A program made the position numbers and the translations under genes. DNA of 64,000 nucleotides from Rhizorhapis sp036570425 (lineage in GTDB: Bacteria; Pseudomonadota; Alphaproteobacteria; Sphingomonadales; Sphingomonadaceae): contig DATCYF010000009.1 of assembly GCA_036570425.1 (NCBI GenBank), positions 166,542 to 230,541 of the forward strand, given 5' to 3'. Positions 1 through 8,670 of this stretch are shown here, piece by piece; the stretch's first letter is position 1, and every line of letters begins with the position of its first letter. A model generated the notes under the pieces. The model had not been told where the DNA came from. It saw only the letters and a list, made by a program, of their open reading frames with translations, and did not search any database.

Positions 1-792
1 CGTCAACGACGGCCACAGGCGGCTCAGCCAGAATGGAGAGCGAGGGAACCACGATTTCGAACTTGCCGACGCCAAGTTCTTTCTCTGCTAGAAAAGCTTC
101 GTTTTCCCAGGCGAGCAGGACGTCGCCAATGCCGCGCTCGACGAAAGTGGTCGTTGAACCGCGCGCGCCGCTGTCAAGCACCGGCACATTGGCGAAAAGC
201 TTCGTCACATAATTTTCGGCCGCAGCCTCCGAACCGCCCGCCTTGCGGCCATAGGCCCATGCTGCAAGGAAGTTCCAGCGCGCGCCGCCGCTGGTCTTCG
301 GGTTGGGTGTAATGACCTGCACGCCGGGTTTGATGAGGTCGTTCCAATCCTTGATGTGCTTGGGATTGCCCTTGCGGACGAGGAATACAATGGTGGATGT
401 GTATGGCGCGCTATTGTGTGGCAGGCGGCTCTGCCAATTCTCGGGCAGCGCTTTGGCTTTGTCCGCGATGGCATCGATGTCGTAGGCAAGCGCCAGGGTG
501 ACGACGTCTGCCTCCAGGCCGTCAATAACAGCCCGGGACTGCTTGCCAGAACCGCCATGGCTCATATTGAACCTGATCTTGTGACCCGTGTCGGCCTCCC
601 ACTTGCGGGCAAAGCCGGCATTAACCTCCTTATAGAGTTCACGGGTCGGATCGTAGGAAACGTTGAGCAACGTCACGGTCTTTGCCGTTCCCTCACCGCC
701 CGATTGGTCGTTCCCCTCTTTGTCCGAGCATGCCGTTGCGGCGAGCAGCCCTGCCAGAGTAAGGATGGAAAGCGTTGATTTCAGTTTGTTCA
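1..792 (-). CDS. sbp: Sulfate/thiosulfate ABC transporter substrate-binding protein (3' end outside window)
   Basis: The reading frame starts at the ATG at 792-790 and is open to the window edge (264 codons), so about 60-70 C-terminal residues are missing. The N-terminus has a hydrophobic segment ending in LAATACSD, which resembles a lipobox, so the protein may be lipid-anchored rather than free in the periplasm. The body has features of the Sbp/CysP family: VTLLNVSYDPTRELYKE near residue 40, NMSHGGSGKQSRAVIDG, ADVVTLALAYDID, and PKTSGGARWNFLAAWAYG. The family delivers sulfate or thiosulfate to the CysTWA importer, whose genes would lie to the left. The Rrf2 regulator upstream on the same strand fits sulfur control. 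The family call is firm; the exact substrate is not settled by sequence. Confidence 0.9.
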
Positions 793-835
793 TATTTCCC
801 CCTGAAGAAGAGTGGGCCTACACATGAATGTCTAC

Positions 836-847
836 TCTATTTATAGA
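836..847. promoter_or_regulatory. Small AT-rich inverted repeat upstream of sbp, possible operator
   Basis: TCTAT-tt-ATAGA lies 44 bases upstream of the sbp ATG. An ACTCTA core also occurs near 1711 and 2983, both close to the Rrf2 regulator gene. This could be an Rrf2-family operator, but the assignment rests only on position and the shared core. Confidence 0.25.
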
Positions 848-987
848 CAAGAAAAGAAAAGTTTCGTTCGGGAAAGAATTCTTCTGGTCCGTCCGTTAGC
901 GACGGGAAGTGCGGGGCTGCTTCCCAGCATCCGGAGCCTTTCAGGCCGGACGGATCAGAAGGGATGTCGTCATGAAGGCAGGCCGCA

Positions 988-1661
988 TCATAGATCAGTT
1001 CCGGGAAAGCGGACGACCTTATCCTCGACTGATCGAGCCCGCGCCATGCTGTCGATCGACTGACGCGGATGTTGCGGTTGGCTGTCGCTGACGATTGCGA
1101 TCAGTTGATTGAGCAAATACTGGCCATATTCCCACTCACCCAAATGGGATTGAGCATTGATATGCCCAACTTCGCCTGCATCGGCGCAATGGGCGCCCCA
1201 GAATTTGGCCAGAGTATGAGCGCGGCCGAAATCAATGAACGGATCGTTGCGGCTTGCAGCTACAATGGAGGGAAAAGGCAGCAATATTTTGGGGCAGGGC
1301 CAAAAGCGGTTAACCGACCGTCCATCGATACCGTATCGACATCTGGGGGCGCAACCAGCAGGGCTCCAGCCACGGGAGAACCAAAAGGCGGGCGTTCAAG
1401 CGCTGCCCACCAAGCCACAGCGATGCAGCCAAGGCTGTGCGCTACCAGGATTACCGGACGATCAGCTTGGCGAATGGCCGCATTGAGCTTGTTCACCCAT
1501 GTATTGCGGTGAGGCCGGTCCCACATGCCCAAGTCCACGCGCTCGCAGTCATTGCGCGTCGTTTCCCAGATGGTCTGCCAGTGTCCGGGTCCTGAATTAT
1601 TGAGGCCTGGAACCGTAAGCACAAGCGGGCTCTCTCGTCCGGAAGAGTAGAGGGAAGCCAT
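988..1661 (-). pseudogene. RBBP9/YdeN-like serine hydrolase, broken by a frameshift
   Basis: Two consecutive frames together make one alpha/beta hydrolase of the RBBP9/YdeN family. The first part (from the ATG at 1661, behind the ribosome site AAGGAGAATTGTC) carries the start motif TVPGLNNSGPGHWQ and the nucleophile elbow VAHSLGC. It stops at 1260 after a wrong-frame tail. The second part (from about 1284 to 988) continues with LPFPSIVAASRNDPF, holding the acid residue, and GHINAQSHLG, holding the catalytic His. Frame arithmetic shows one missing base near 1283-1286: TATTGC where TATTTGC would restore Y-L-L-P-F-P. The triad is therefore split between two frames and no active enzyme is expected unless this is a sequencing error. 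The C-terminal tail of about 35 residues past QLIA is longer than usual. It lies between an Rrf2 gene and sbp on one strand. Confidence 0.8.
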
Positions 1662-1792
1662 GACAATTCTCCTTTTGAGGGGGCGAGTCGCCCTGTCATG
1701 CTTTTTTATAACTCTACTATTAAGGTTGAAAATTGATTTTGTCGAAATGTGGCCGGATTGCGGCAGTGTGTTGAAGGCCTTTTGGAGAAACG

Positions 1793-2206
1793 TTAGATCT
1801 CGACAGGGTCGGCCAAGGTAAAGCTGTCCAGTATCGCAGCCGTTTCGTCACGAACCTTGAGCATGATTTTGTGCAGTTTGCAGTCCTCCTCAGGGAGGCA
1901 GTTGTCGCACCGTTCATGCGCGAAGCGGCTTGCGCATGGAACAAGCGCCAACGATCCCCGGGTCAGCCGGATGATGTCTCCATAGCGAACATCGACGGGG
2001 GGCAGCAGCAGCCAATAGCCACCTTCCCGCCCACGCTGGGTGCCCACCAACCCCTCACGTGACATTTCCGACAGGATTACCGTGAGGAACTTCGCTGGAA
2101 TATTCTGGGATTCAGCAATTTCCTTGAGTTGGACCGGACCTTCTCCAAACCGATCGGCAAGATATTGCAGTGCTCTGAGCGTGTATCGAGTGCGTTGGGA
2201 AAGCAT
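1793..2206 (-). CDS. Rrf2-family transcriptional regulator
   Basis: A 137-residue Rrf2 protein. The winged helix-turn-helix occupies about residues 8-65 (LSQRTRYTLRALQYLA, then QLKEIAESQNIPAKFL and the wing GTQRGREGGYWLL). The C-terminal part has four cysteines: C91, C100, C103 and C109 (the last three in CDNCLPEEDC). This recalls the Fe-S-binding Rrf2 members such as IscR, NsrR and RsrR, so a redox or Fe-S cofactor is plausible but not proven. CymR, another Rrf2 member, controls sulfur genes, and the neighbouring sulfate-binding protein points the same way. The regulated genes probably include the hydrolase and sbp just downstream. No strong ribosome site is seen before the ATG. Confidence 0.9.
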   Translation of the reverse strand: MLSQRTRYTLRALQYLADRFGEGPVQLKEIAESQNIPAKFLTVILSEMSREGLVGTQRGREGGYWLLLPPVDVRYGDIIRLTRGSLALVPCASRFAHERCDNCLPEEDCKLHKIMLKVRDETAAILDSFTLADPVEI

Positions 2207-2380
2207 TTCTCGATTATTATGGTAGAAAATGGCCAGAGTATGACGGGGCCTGCATTTTTCGGGATGTGTAAGACTCGCGTCCTATAGAAAGAGCAACCAA
2301 AAACTGCTAATGCTGTCTCAAGGGCAATCTTTCATTTTCGCGTATCAGCGATCGATCCGAATGGGTCCAACTTCGACCCC

Positions 2381-2430
2381 AAAAAAAGCGGGCCGCGCCC
2401 GGCTATCCGGGGCGGCCCGACAGGAACCGG
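2381..2430 (-). terminator. Strong rho-independent terminator (minus strand)
   Basis: Read on the minus strand, CGGGCCGC pairs with GCGGCCCG, with CCGG/CCGG pairs inside and a short ATAG-containing loop. The stem is followed directly by seven T residues (A-run at 2381-2387 on the plus strand). It sits 26 bases after the stop of the micro-ORF at 2456-2620 and would end that transcript before it reaches the Rrf2 gene. Confidence 0.8.
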
Positions 2431-2455
2431 ACTTGGAGGGAGCCGTCCGGTAGTT

Positions 2456-2620
2456 TTAACGTGCGTTCCTTCCTGTCCTTTGAATTAATGCTTCCGAGCG
2501 ATGCGCGGGACCGAAAGGGGTCCTCAGTTCGGCGGTTGCCCAGAGCGCGCGCGCGGCTTGCTGAAGTGACAACGGGTAGCGGGCAAGCGCCGCAAGATCA
2601 GCTTCTGTGATGAAAGGCAT
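2456..2620 (-). CDS. Small hypothetical protein, 54 residues
   Basis: An ATG at 2620, preceded by GAAGGATTTGCC (a fair ribosome site), opens a 54-residue frame beginning MPFITEADLAALARYPLSLQ and ending with TAA at 2456. The composition is amphipathic and helical, without a signal peptide or membrane segment. A strong intrinsic terminator follows at once, which supports a real short transcript. I do not recognise the family. The alternative is that the transcript is a small RNA and the frame is chance. Between 2621 and 3102 I see no other gene. Between 2207 and 2380 there is also none. Confidence 0.5.
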   Translation of the reverse strand: MPFITEADLAALARYPLSLQQAARALWATAELRTPFGPAHRSEALIQRTGRNAR

Positions 2621-3102
2621 GGCAAATCCTTCGCCGGAACCGTCAAAACGTCCGGCCCTAATGTGAAGATTGATAAGATGATGATCCGGTGGATCGAGGG
2701 AAAGCGAGTCATAACCGCCACAAAGCGGCTGAATGCTTTTGCCGGGCGAAGGTGCAGTGCGCCCGGTTTTCGTCCGCAGGAATTTATCGGCTACACATCA
2801 TGGAATTTCGCATCGTTTTTCTCCCAATCATTGGGGGAACACGGTGCCTGACGTGGCCGCCTGAGCATCGCGCGCTTTAGCTATTGGTTACGCGGAGCAA
2901 GCTGCATCCCTGTCAAAAGCCGCGGGCCTATCGAATGGCGAAAGCCAATGAACGCAAGGCCAAACTGCGTTCCTGATCGATAACTCTACTTAATCCATAG
3001 AGATAATTCGGTCAAGCATAGCTTTGGTTGCATTGGCCCAAGTTTGGGTATCCGTGGCAAGAGTGGCCGATTATCTGCAATCAAACAGAACCACCGCCAC
3101 GC

Positions 3103-4731
3103 TTAACCAGCATAGCGTGCCTCCAGCAAATCAAGTTCACGGACGAGCTTGCGGGCGATTTCGGTGCCTAGTTGTCGCCTGCGCACTCTGCGGAAAATTT
3201 CGGCTCGTTCGGCCTTCAGGGCCGCAAGCCGGAGATCGCGTTCTATAATGTCCGACCGTCGACCGCTCGTATGGTCGGCCGCGCTGTCTTGACGGCTTTC
3301 GATGCGCTGGCGATAGAGGTCCATGATCCGTGCACCTGCGGCCACATAGAGATCGGCATCTTGTCGTCCCTCCGCCAGGTCATGCTGCACCCGTTCGATT
3401 TCACCGATTGCCGCGTGCGCTGCCGCAATCCATGCAGCATCTTCCTCGGCCTGAGGGGATGGTTCATCCGGCATTTGGAGGTTGCGAAGAAGGAGCGGTA
3501 AGCCAATACTGGCGGCTACAAGCGATGTGATGATGACTCCCATTGCGAGAAAGATCGCCAGGTCGCGCGCCGGAAACGCGGACCCATCGTTCATGACGAG
3601 CGGGAGGGTCAATACGCCCGCCAGCGTAATGGCGCCACGCACCCCGGCAAAGGACATCGCCGCGAGGATTCTCCAATCAGGAAGCGAACGGGAGCCCCCC
3701 CTCCTGGCCAGAGTCAGCCGGAACGAAATCCAAACCCATGTGAACCGGAGCACGGCGAGCCCAAGAGTGATTGCGAATACATAAAGAGCTAACCACCAGG
3801 GTCCATGATGTCCCGTAAGGCGGACTGTTTCTGTGGCACCCGCAAGGATCATCGGTAACTGTTCGCCCAACAGAACGAAGATGATGCCATTGGCGGTAAA
3901 TTGGATCGTATCCCAGACCGTGTTGCGCCGAATGCGGGTGCTTGCCTGAATTTCGCCGCGCGCTTCGACAAAACCCATTGTCAGACCTGCTGCAACGGCG
4001 GCGAGAATGCCAGAGCAGTGCAGGTGCTCTGCTATCAGATATGAGCCGAAGGGAATGAGGAGACTGATGAGTATCTGAGATCCTCCTTCCTCACCGAAAC
4101 GCCGGGAGATCCATTCCTTGGCGCGCCCGATGGACCAGGTAAGACCGACGCCTACCGCGATGCCCCCGAAAGCTACCCACAGGAAGTTGAGCGCGGCGTC
4201 TGCGAGCGAAAAGGTTCCTGTCAGGGCAGCTGCGATGGCGAAGCGCAGGCACACGAGTCCCGACGCATCATTCAGTAATGATTCGCCTTCGAGGATGTGC
4301 ATCATCCGCTTCGGAATCGGGATGCGCTGAGCGATGGCGGAAACCGCGATCGGATCGGTGGGCGACACGACCGCAGCCAATGCGAATGCCACGGCGAGCG
4401 GCATGGCGGGGACCAGCCAATGGATGAAAAGGCCCATGCCGACGACGGTGAACACCACGAGACCGAGAGCAAGCCCCAGGATCGTCTTGCCGTCCTTGAA
4501 CAATTCCTCACGTGGAATGCGCCAGCCATCGAGGAATAGCAGTGGCGGCAGGAACAAAAGGAAAAATATCTCGGGATCGAGCGTTACTCTCCAATCAGCG
4601 ACCAGTCCAATGACGGCGCCCAACGTAATCTGGACGAGAGGCCTGGGCAGAGCGACGGGCAACATGCGAGACAGAATGCCACTCAGGATCACTGCCAGCA
4701 GGAGCAGCAGGACGATCGTGATGGTTTCCAA
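3103..4731 (-). CDS. Na+/H+ antiporter, CPA1 (NhaP/YjcE) family
   Basis: A 542-residue inner-membrane protein with about 12 hydrophobic segments and a long charged cytoplasmic tail from about residue 420. Key CPA1 motifs are FLLFLPPLLFLDGWRIP (about 57-73), VVSPTDPIAV (about 121-130) and EGESLLNDASGLV (about 148-160); the paired acidic residues of TDP and LLND are the expected ion-translocating site. Family members exchange Na+ (or K+) for protons in pH and salt homeostasis. The start is a TTG at 4731 behind AAGGAAGACTA; no ATG lies nearby in frame. It is monocistronic as far as can be seen. The 4732-4930 gap shows nothing recognisable. Confidence 0.92.
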   Translation of the reverse strand: METITIVLLLLLAVILSGILSRMLPVALPRPLVQITLGAVIGLVADWRVTLDPEIFFLLFLPPLLFLDGWRIPREELFKDGKTILGLALGLVVFTVVGMGLFIHWLVPAMPLAVAFALAAVVSPTDPIAVSAIAQRIPIPKRMMHILEGESLLNDASGLVCLRFAIAAALTGTFSLADAALNFLWVAFGGIAVGVGLTWSIGRAKEWISRRFGEEGGSQILISLLIPFGSYLIAEHLHCSGILAAVAAGLTMGFVEARGEIQASTRIRRNTVWDTIQFTANGIIFVLLGEQLPMILAGATETVRLTGHHGPWWLALYVFAITLGLAVLRFTWVWISFRLTLARRGGSRSLPDWRILAAMSFAGVRGAITLAGVLTLPLVMNDGSAFPARDLAIFLAMGVIITSLVAASIGLPLLLRNLQMPDEPSPQAEEDAAWIAAAHAAIGEIERVQHDLAEGRQDADLYVAAGARIMDLYRQRIESRQDSAADHTSGRRSDIIERDLRLAALKAERAEIFRRVRRRQLGTEIARKLVRELDLLEARYAG

Positions 4732-4930
4732 TAGTCTTCCTTACCGTCGTGAACGATGAAGCGATTCGGGCTGAATCTTCCCAAGGCTTTTTCACGAACT
4801 TCGCTCGTAAAACCAGAGGTTTGATCGCTTATCCAAAGGTCTTCAGTGGTGCGGACATCACTGGACCTGTTCAGACAAGGCGATCAAAAGCCGGTGAATG
4901 GCGCGATACCGAGCAGAGAAAACTGTGCGA

Positions 4931-5140
4931 TTATTCGTCCAGGGTGAAGCCGATTTTCAGCGTCACCTGGTAGCGTTCAATCTTGCCCTCCGCGACATGA
5001 CCGCGCATTTCAGCGACTTCGAACCATCTGATGTGATGCACGGTTTTGGCGGTCCGCGAAATGGCCCGCTGAATGGCATCTTCAATACCTTTGGTGCTGG
5101 TGCCGACCACCTCGGTCACCTTGTAGACAGCATCTTTCAC
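4931..5140 (-). CDS. Dodecin, flavin-binding storage protein
   Basis: A 69-residue protein that starts at a GTG (5140-5138) behind the ribosome site AGGAGAATGCAAC; the longer upstream frame has no better start. Sequence features are those of dodecin: VYKVTEVVGTSTKGIEDAI, the Trp-containing strand HHIRWFEVAEMRGHV and the final RYQVTLKIGFTLDE. Dodecins form hollow 12-mers that bind FMN, riboflavin or CoA in the cytoplasm. The Trp in RWFEV is the residue that stacks on the flavin in characterised members. The length matches the family. Confidence 0.93.
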   Translation of the reverse strand: MKDAVYKVTEVVGTSTKGIEDAIQRAISRTAKTVHHIRWFEVAEMRGHVAEGKIERYQVTLKIGFTLDE

Positions 5141-5316
5141 GTTGCATTCTCCTGCAGGATAGGCCTGCTGTCTCAACGTTCCCGCGTCCCGCGCGTTGCA
5201 TAGAAGCAACCGCCGGGATGGTCCGGACCCGCACCTCCCCGGGAAGATGTTGAAAACTTGTGTTTGCGAGCCCATTGTCCAGATGTCGGCCACTCATGGC
5301 TGTGGAGCATCAGCCG

Positions 5317-5943
5317 ATGACCATCAGGGTTCACCATCTTGAAAACAGCCGTTCTCAGCGCATTCTCTGGCTGCTTGAAGAACTGGAGCTACCCTATGAA
5401 ATAACGCGATATGAACGCGATCCCGCTACCATGCGGGCACCACCCGCGTTGCGGCAGGTGCATCCGCTTGGCAGGTCGCCCGTCATTGAGGATGGTTCGC
5501 TGGTCCTCATGGAAACGGGGGCAATCGTCGAATATCTGGTGGAACAAGGGGATGGACGTTTGGGGCCTCCGCCACATCGGGAGAATGTGCAGCGTTACCG
5601 GCAATTCCTTCATTATGCAGAAGGTTCGATAATGCCGCTGCTTTTCGCCCTGTTGATCGTCCACCGGCTGGGCCTCTTGGGGAGACCTGCGAGGAAGCCG
5701 GTGATGGCAATGCTGAATGAGCATCTGGACTGGCTGGAATCCGAATTGACTCAACGTCCCTATTTCGCGGGCGACAGCTTTACAGCCGCCGATATCATGA
5801 TGAGTTTTCCGCTGGAACTCTGCCGTTCTCGCGCTGGCCTGGATTTGTCGTATCCAGGACTGTCGGGCTGGCTCGACCGTATGCATGCCCGTCCCGCATA
5901 TGCAAAAGCGCTGAAGACCGGGGGTTCCTATGCCTATGCATAA
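5317..5943 (+). CDS. Glutathione S-transferase family protein
   Basis: A 208-residue cytoplasmic protein. The N-terminal thioredoxin-like domain (about 1-80) begins VHHLENSRSQRILWLLEELE, with S11/S13 near where bacterial GSTs place the glutathione-contacting Ser, and contains the cis-Pro and SNAIL/TRAIL-like stretch SPVIEDGSLVLMETGAIVEYL. The C-terminal helical domain contains the N-capping box region FTAADIMMSFPLEL. The start at 5317 is chosen because homology begins there and GGAG lies upstream; an earlier in-frame ATG at 5296 has no ribosome site. The substrate is unknown. It lies alone between dodecin (divergent) and alaS. Confidence 0.88.
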   Translation: MTIRVHHLENSRSQRILWLLEELELPYEITRYERDPATMRAPPALRQVHPLGRSPVIEDGSLVLMETGAIVEYLVEQGDGRLGPPPHRENVQRYRQFLHYAEGSIMPLLFALLIVHRLGLLGRPARKPVMAMLNEHLDWLESELTQRPYFAGDSFTAADIMMSFPLELCRSRAGLDLSYPGLSGWLDRMHARPAYAKALKTGGSYAYA

Positions 5944-6021
5944 CCGGATCGATCAGCCTCATTGGAAATGCGGCGAAGCGTAATGCTTGTGCGACCGGTT
6001 TCTCTCGCCTAAATCGCCCCC

Positions 6022-8670
6022 ATGACATCGACAAACGACATTCGCCGCTCCTTCCTGGACTATTTCGTATCTCAGGGCCATACGGCCGTGCCATCCGCGC
6101 CGCTGGTGCCGCACAACGACCCCACGCTGATGTTCGTGAATGCGGGAATGGTGCCGTTCAAGAATGTCTTTACCGGTCTGGAAAAGCGCGATTATTCGAC
6201 GGCCGCTTCTTCCCAGAAATGCGTGCGCGCTGGCGGCAAGCATAATGACCTGGACAATGTCGGTTATACAGCCCGGCACCATACCTTCTTTGAAATGCTG
6301 GGCAATTTCAGCTTCGGCGATTATTTTAAGGAACAGGCGATTCATCATGCCTGGTCACTGGTGACGAAGGAATGGGGCATCTCCCCCGATCGTTTGACCG
6401 TCACCGTGTACCACGACGATGAAGAGGCTTTCGAGTTTTGGCGTAAAATTGCGGGCTTGCCCGGCGAACGAATCATCCGCATCGCTACGTCGGATAATTT
6501 CTGGTCGATGGGAGATACGGGTCCATGTGGCCCCTGTTCGGAAATCTTCTATGATCATGGCGCGCATATTCCAGGAGGCCCCCCTGGCTCCCCCGATGAA
6601 GATGGCGACCGATTCGTTGAAATCTGGAATCTTGTGTTCATGCAATATGAGCAGTTGGATCCGGAAACGCGCGTCAATTTGCCGCGCCCAAGCATTGATA
6701 CGGGGATGGGGCTGGAACGCATCGCGGCTGTGCTGCAAGGGGTCCACGACAATTACGATACTGACACCTTCAAAGCGCTTATCGCAGAATCCGGGGAACT
6801 GACGAAAACGGCGACGACGGGACTGACGCAGGCCAGCCATCGCGTGATTGCCGACCATCTGCGCTCGTCCGGCTTCCTTATAGCCGATGGCGTGCTGCCC
6901 GCGAATGAAGGGCGCGGCTATGTGCTGCGTCGCATCATGCGCCGGGCCATGCGGCATGCGCATCTTCTGGGCGCATCCGAGCCGCTCATGTACCGGCTTG
7001 TCGGCGGGCTGGTCGCTGAAATGGGCGGGGCCTATCCGGAATTGATCCGGGCCCGACCGCTCATTGAGGAAACGCTGCTGCGGGAGGAGACTCGTTTTCG
7101 TCAGACACTCGAAAAAGGTCTTCGCTTGCTTGATGAAGCAACGGCAGGAATGAAGGAAGGGGACATGCTGCCGGGCGAAACCGCTTTCCGGCTCTATGAC
7201 ACTTATGGTTTCCCCTATGATTTGACCGAAGACGCCTTGCGGGCGCAATCCCTCGGCGTCGACCGCTCCGGATTCGATGCCGCCATGGCCCAGCAGAGGG
7301 CCGCCGCTCGGGCTGCGTGGAAGGGGTCCGGCGAAAAGGCGTCGGACGAAATCTGGTTCGACATTGCTGAAAATGCGGGAAGCACTGAATTCACCGGCTA
7401 TACATCCGCCGAAGGAGAGGGGGAGGTGGTTGCGCTCGTCCGGGACGGTGCTGCAGTCGATGCTGCCTCTGCGGGCGAACAGGTCATCGTCATCACTAAT
7501 CAGACGCCTTTCTATGGCGAAAGCGGTGGCCAGATGGGCGATGCAGGGACCATAACGACCAATGAAGGTCTGGCCGCTGACGTTCTCGACACTGGCAAGC
7601 CGCTCGGCCGGTTGCACGCGCATCAGGCGAAAATCACATCGGGCAAGATTGCTGTCGGCGACACCGTTCACCTCAGCGTCGATGTTGAGCGCCGGGATCG
7701 CATCCGCGCGAACCACAGCGCCACGCACCTGCTTCACGCCGCTCTTCGACAGCGTCTCGGGGGGCATGTGACGCAGAAGGGCAGTCTCGTTGCGCCTGAC
7801 CGTCTGCGCTTCGACTTCTCCCATACCGAGCCGCTGACGCCAGACCAGATCGCGACCATAGAAGCGGATGTTAACCGTCAGATACGGGGTAATGAAGCGG
7901 TAACGACACGGCTTATGACCCCTGATGACGCCATTGCTGCGGGCGCGATGGCTTTGTTCGGGGAAAAATACGGCGATGAAGTTCGCGTGCTTTCCATGGG
8001 CAAGGCCACGGATAAGCATTATTCCATTGAATTGTGCGGCGGCACGCACGTCTCTGCACTCGGCGACATAGGCCTTTTCAAGATCGTCGGCGAATCCGCA
8101 GTGTCCAGTGGGGTCCGCCGGATTGAAGCCTTGACGGGCGAGGCTGCGCGTCTCTGGTTGTCGGATCGTGAGGACAAGCTCAAAACCGCGGCCGCAACAC
8201 TCAAGACTTCGCCTGATGAAGTGCCTGCGCGTATCGCGGCGCTGGTCGAGGAACGGCGCAAGCTGGAGCGGGAATTAGCCGAAGCAAAAAAGGCGCTCGC
8301 CCTGGGCGGCGGCGGCAAGGCTGCTGATACCGCTGGCCCGGAGCAGATTGGCAATGTCAGCTTTCTGGGTCAGGTGATCGAGGGCCTGGATCCCAAACAA
8401 CTGCGCGGGCTGATCGATGAGAACAAGAAAAAACTCGGCAGCGGAGTCAGCGCGCTTGTTGCGGTGGTTGATGGTCGCGCTTCCATAGCGGTGGGCGTGA
8501 CGGATGATTTGATCCCTGACCAAAGTGCGGTCGATCTCGTTCGTGTCGGGGTTGAGACATTGGGAGGCAAGGGTGGCGGCGGCCGGCCGGATATGGCTCA
8601 GGGGGGCGGTCCTGACGCCGCCAAAGCTGCTGCTGCTATTGAGGCGGTAAAGGCGGCGCTGGCGGGCTAA
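6022..8670 (+). CDS. alaS: Alanyl-tRNA synthetase
   Basis: 882 residues, the usual length for bacterial AlaRS. It charges tRNA-Ala in the cytoplasm. The class II catalytic domain begins with IRRSFLDYFVSQGHTAVPSA and includes the motif 2 region HHTFFEMLGNFSFGDYF. The editing domain has the zinc-binding set HSATHLLH (about 565-572) and CGGTHV (about 672-677). A C-terminal coiled region and the Gly-rich C-Ala domain (ending GGGGRPDMAQGGG) follow. All key elements are intact. The 3' end overlaps the convergent glycosyltransferase gene by 35 bases. Confidence 0.98.
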   Translation: MTSTNDIRRSFLDYFVSQGHTAVPSAPLVPHNDPTLMFVNAGMVPFKNVFTGLEKRDYSTAASSQKCVRAGGKHNDLDNVGYTARHHTFFEMLGNFSFGDYFKEQAIHHAWSLVTKEWGISPDRLTVTVYHDDEEAFEFWRKIAGLPGERIIRIATSDNFWSMGDTGPCGPCSEIFYDHGAHIPGGPPGSPDEDGDRFVEIWNLVFMQYEQLDPETRVNLPRPSIDTGMGLERIAAVLQGVHDNYDTDTFKALIAESGELTKTATTGLTQASHRVIADHLRSSGFLIADGVLPANEGRGYVLRRIMRRAMRHAHLLGASEPLMYRLVGGLVAEMGGAYPELIRARPLIEETLLREETRFRQTLEKGLRLLDEATAGMKEGDMLPGETAFRLYDTYGFPYDLTEDALRAQSLGVDRSGFDAAMAQQRAAARAAWKGSGEKASDEIWFDIAENAGSTEFTGYTSAEGEGEVVALVRDGAAVDAASAGEQVIVITNQTPFYGESGGQMGDAGTITTNEGLAADVLDTGKPLGRLHAHQAKITSGKIAVGDTVHLSVDVERRDRIRANHSATHLLHAALRQRLGGHVTQKGSLVAPDRLRFDFSHTEPLTPDQIATIEADVNRQIRGNEAVTTRLMTPDDAIAAGAMALFGEKYGDEVRVLSMGKATDKHYSIELCGGTHVSALGDIGLFKIVGESAVSSGVRRIEALTGEAARLWLSDREDKLKTAAATLKTSPDEVPARIAALVEERRKLERELAEAKKALALGGGGKAADTAGPEQIGNVSFLGQVIEGLDPKQLRGLIDENKKKLGSGVSALVAVVDGRASIAVGVTDDLIPDQSAVDLVRVGVETLGGKGGGGRPDMAQGGGPDAAKAAAAIEAVKAALAG

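Noticed and set aside
2434..2458. GGAAC-N16-CGTC on the plus strand near 2434
   Set aside because: Mismatch in -10, lies between a terminator and a micro-ORF end on the other strand, and leads to no gene.
2887..2973. Possible short plus-strand peptide ending KANERKAKLRS
   Set aside because: Only a TTG start, no ribosome site, under 30 codons; cannot be supported.
6355..8049. A 564-codon open frame on the strand opposite alaS
   Set aside because: alaS is complete with all motifs; the antisense frame has no recognisable domain and reflects GC-rich codon bias.
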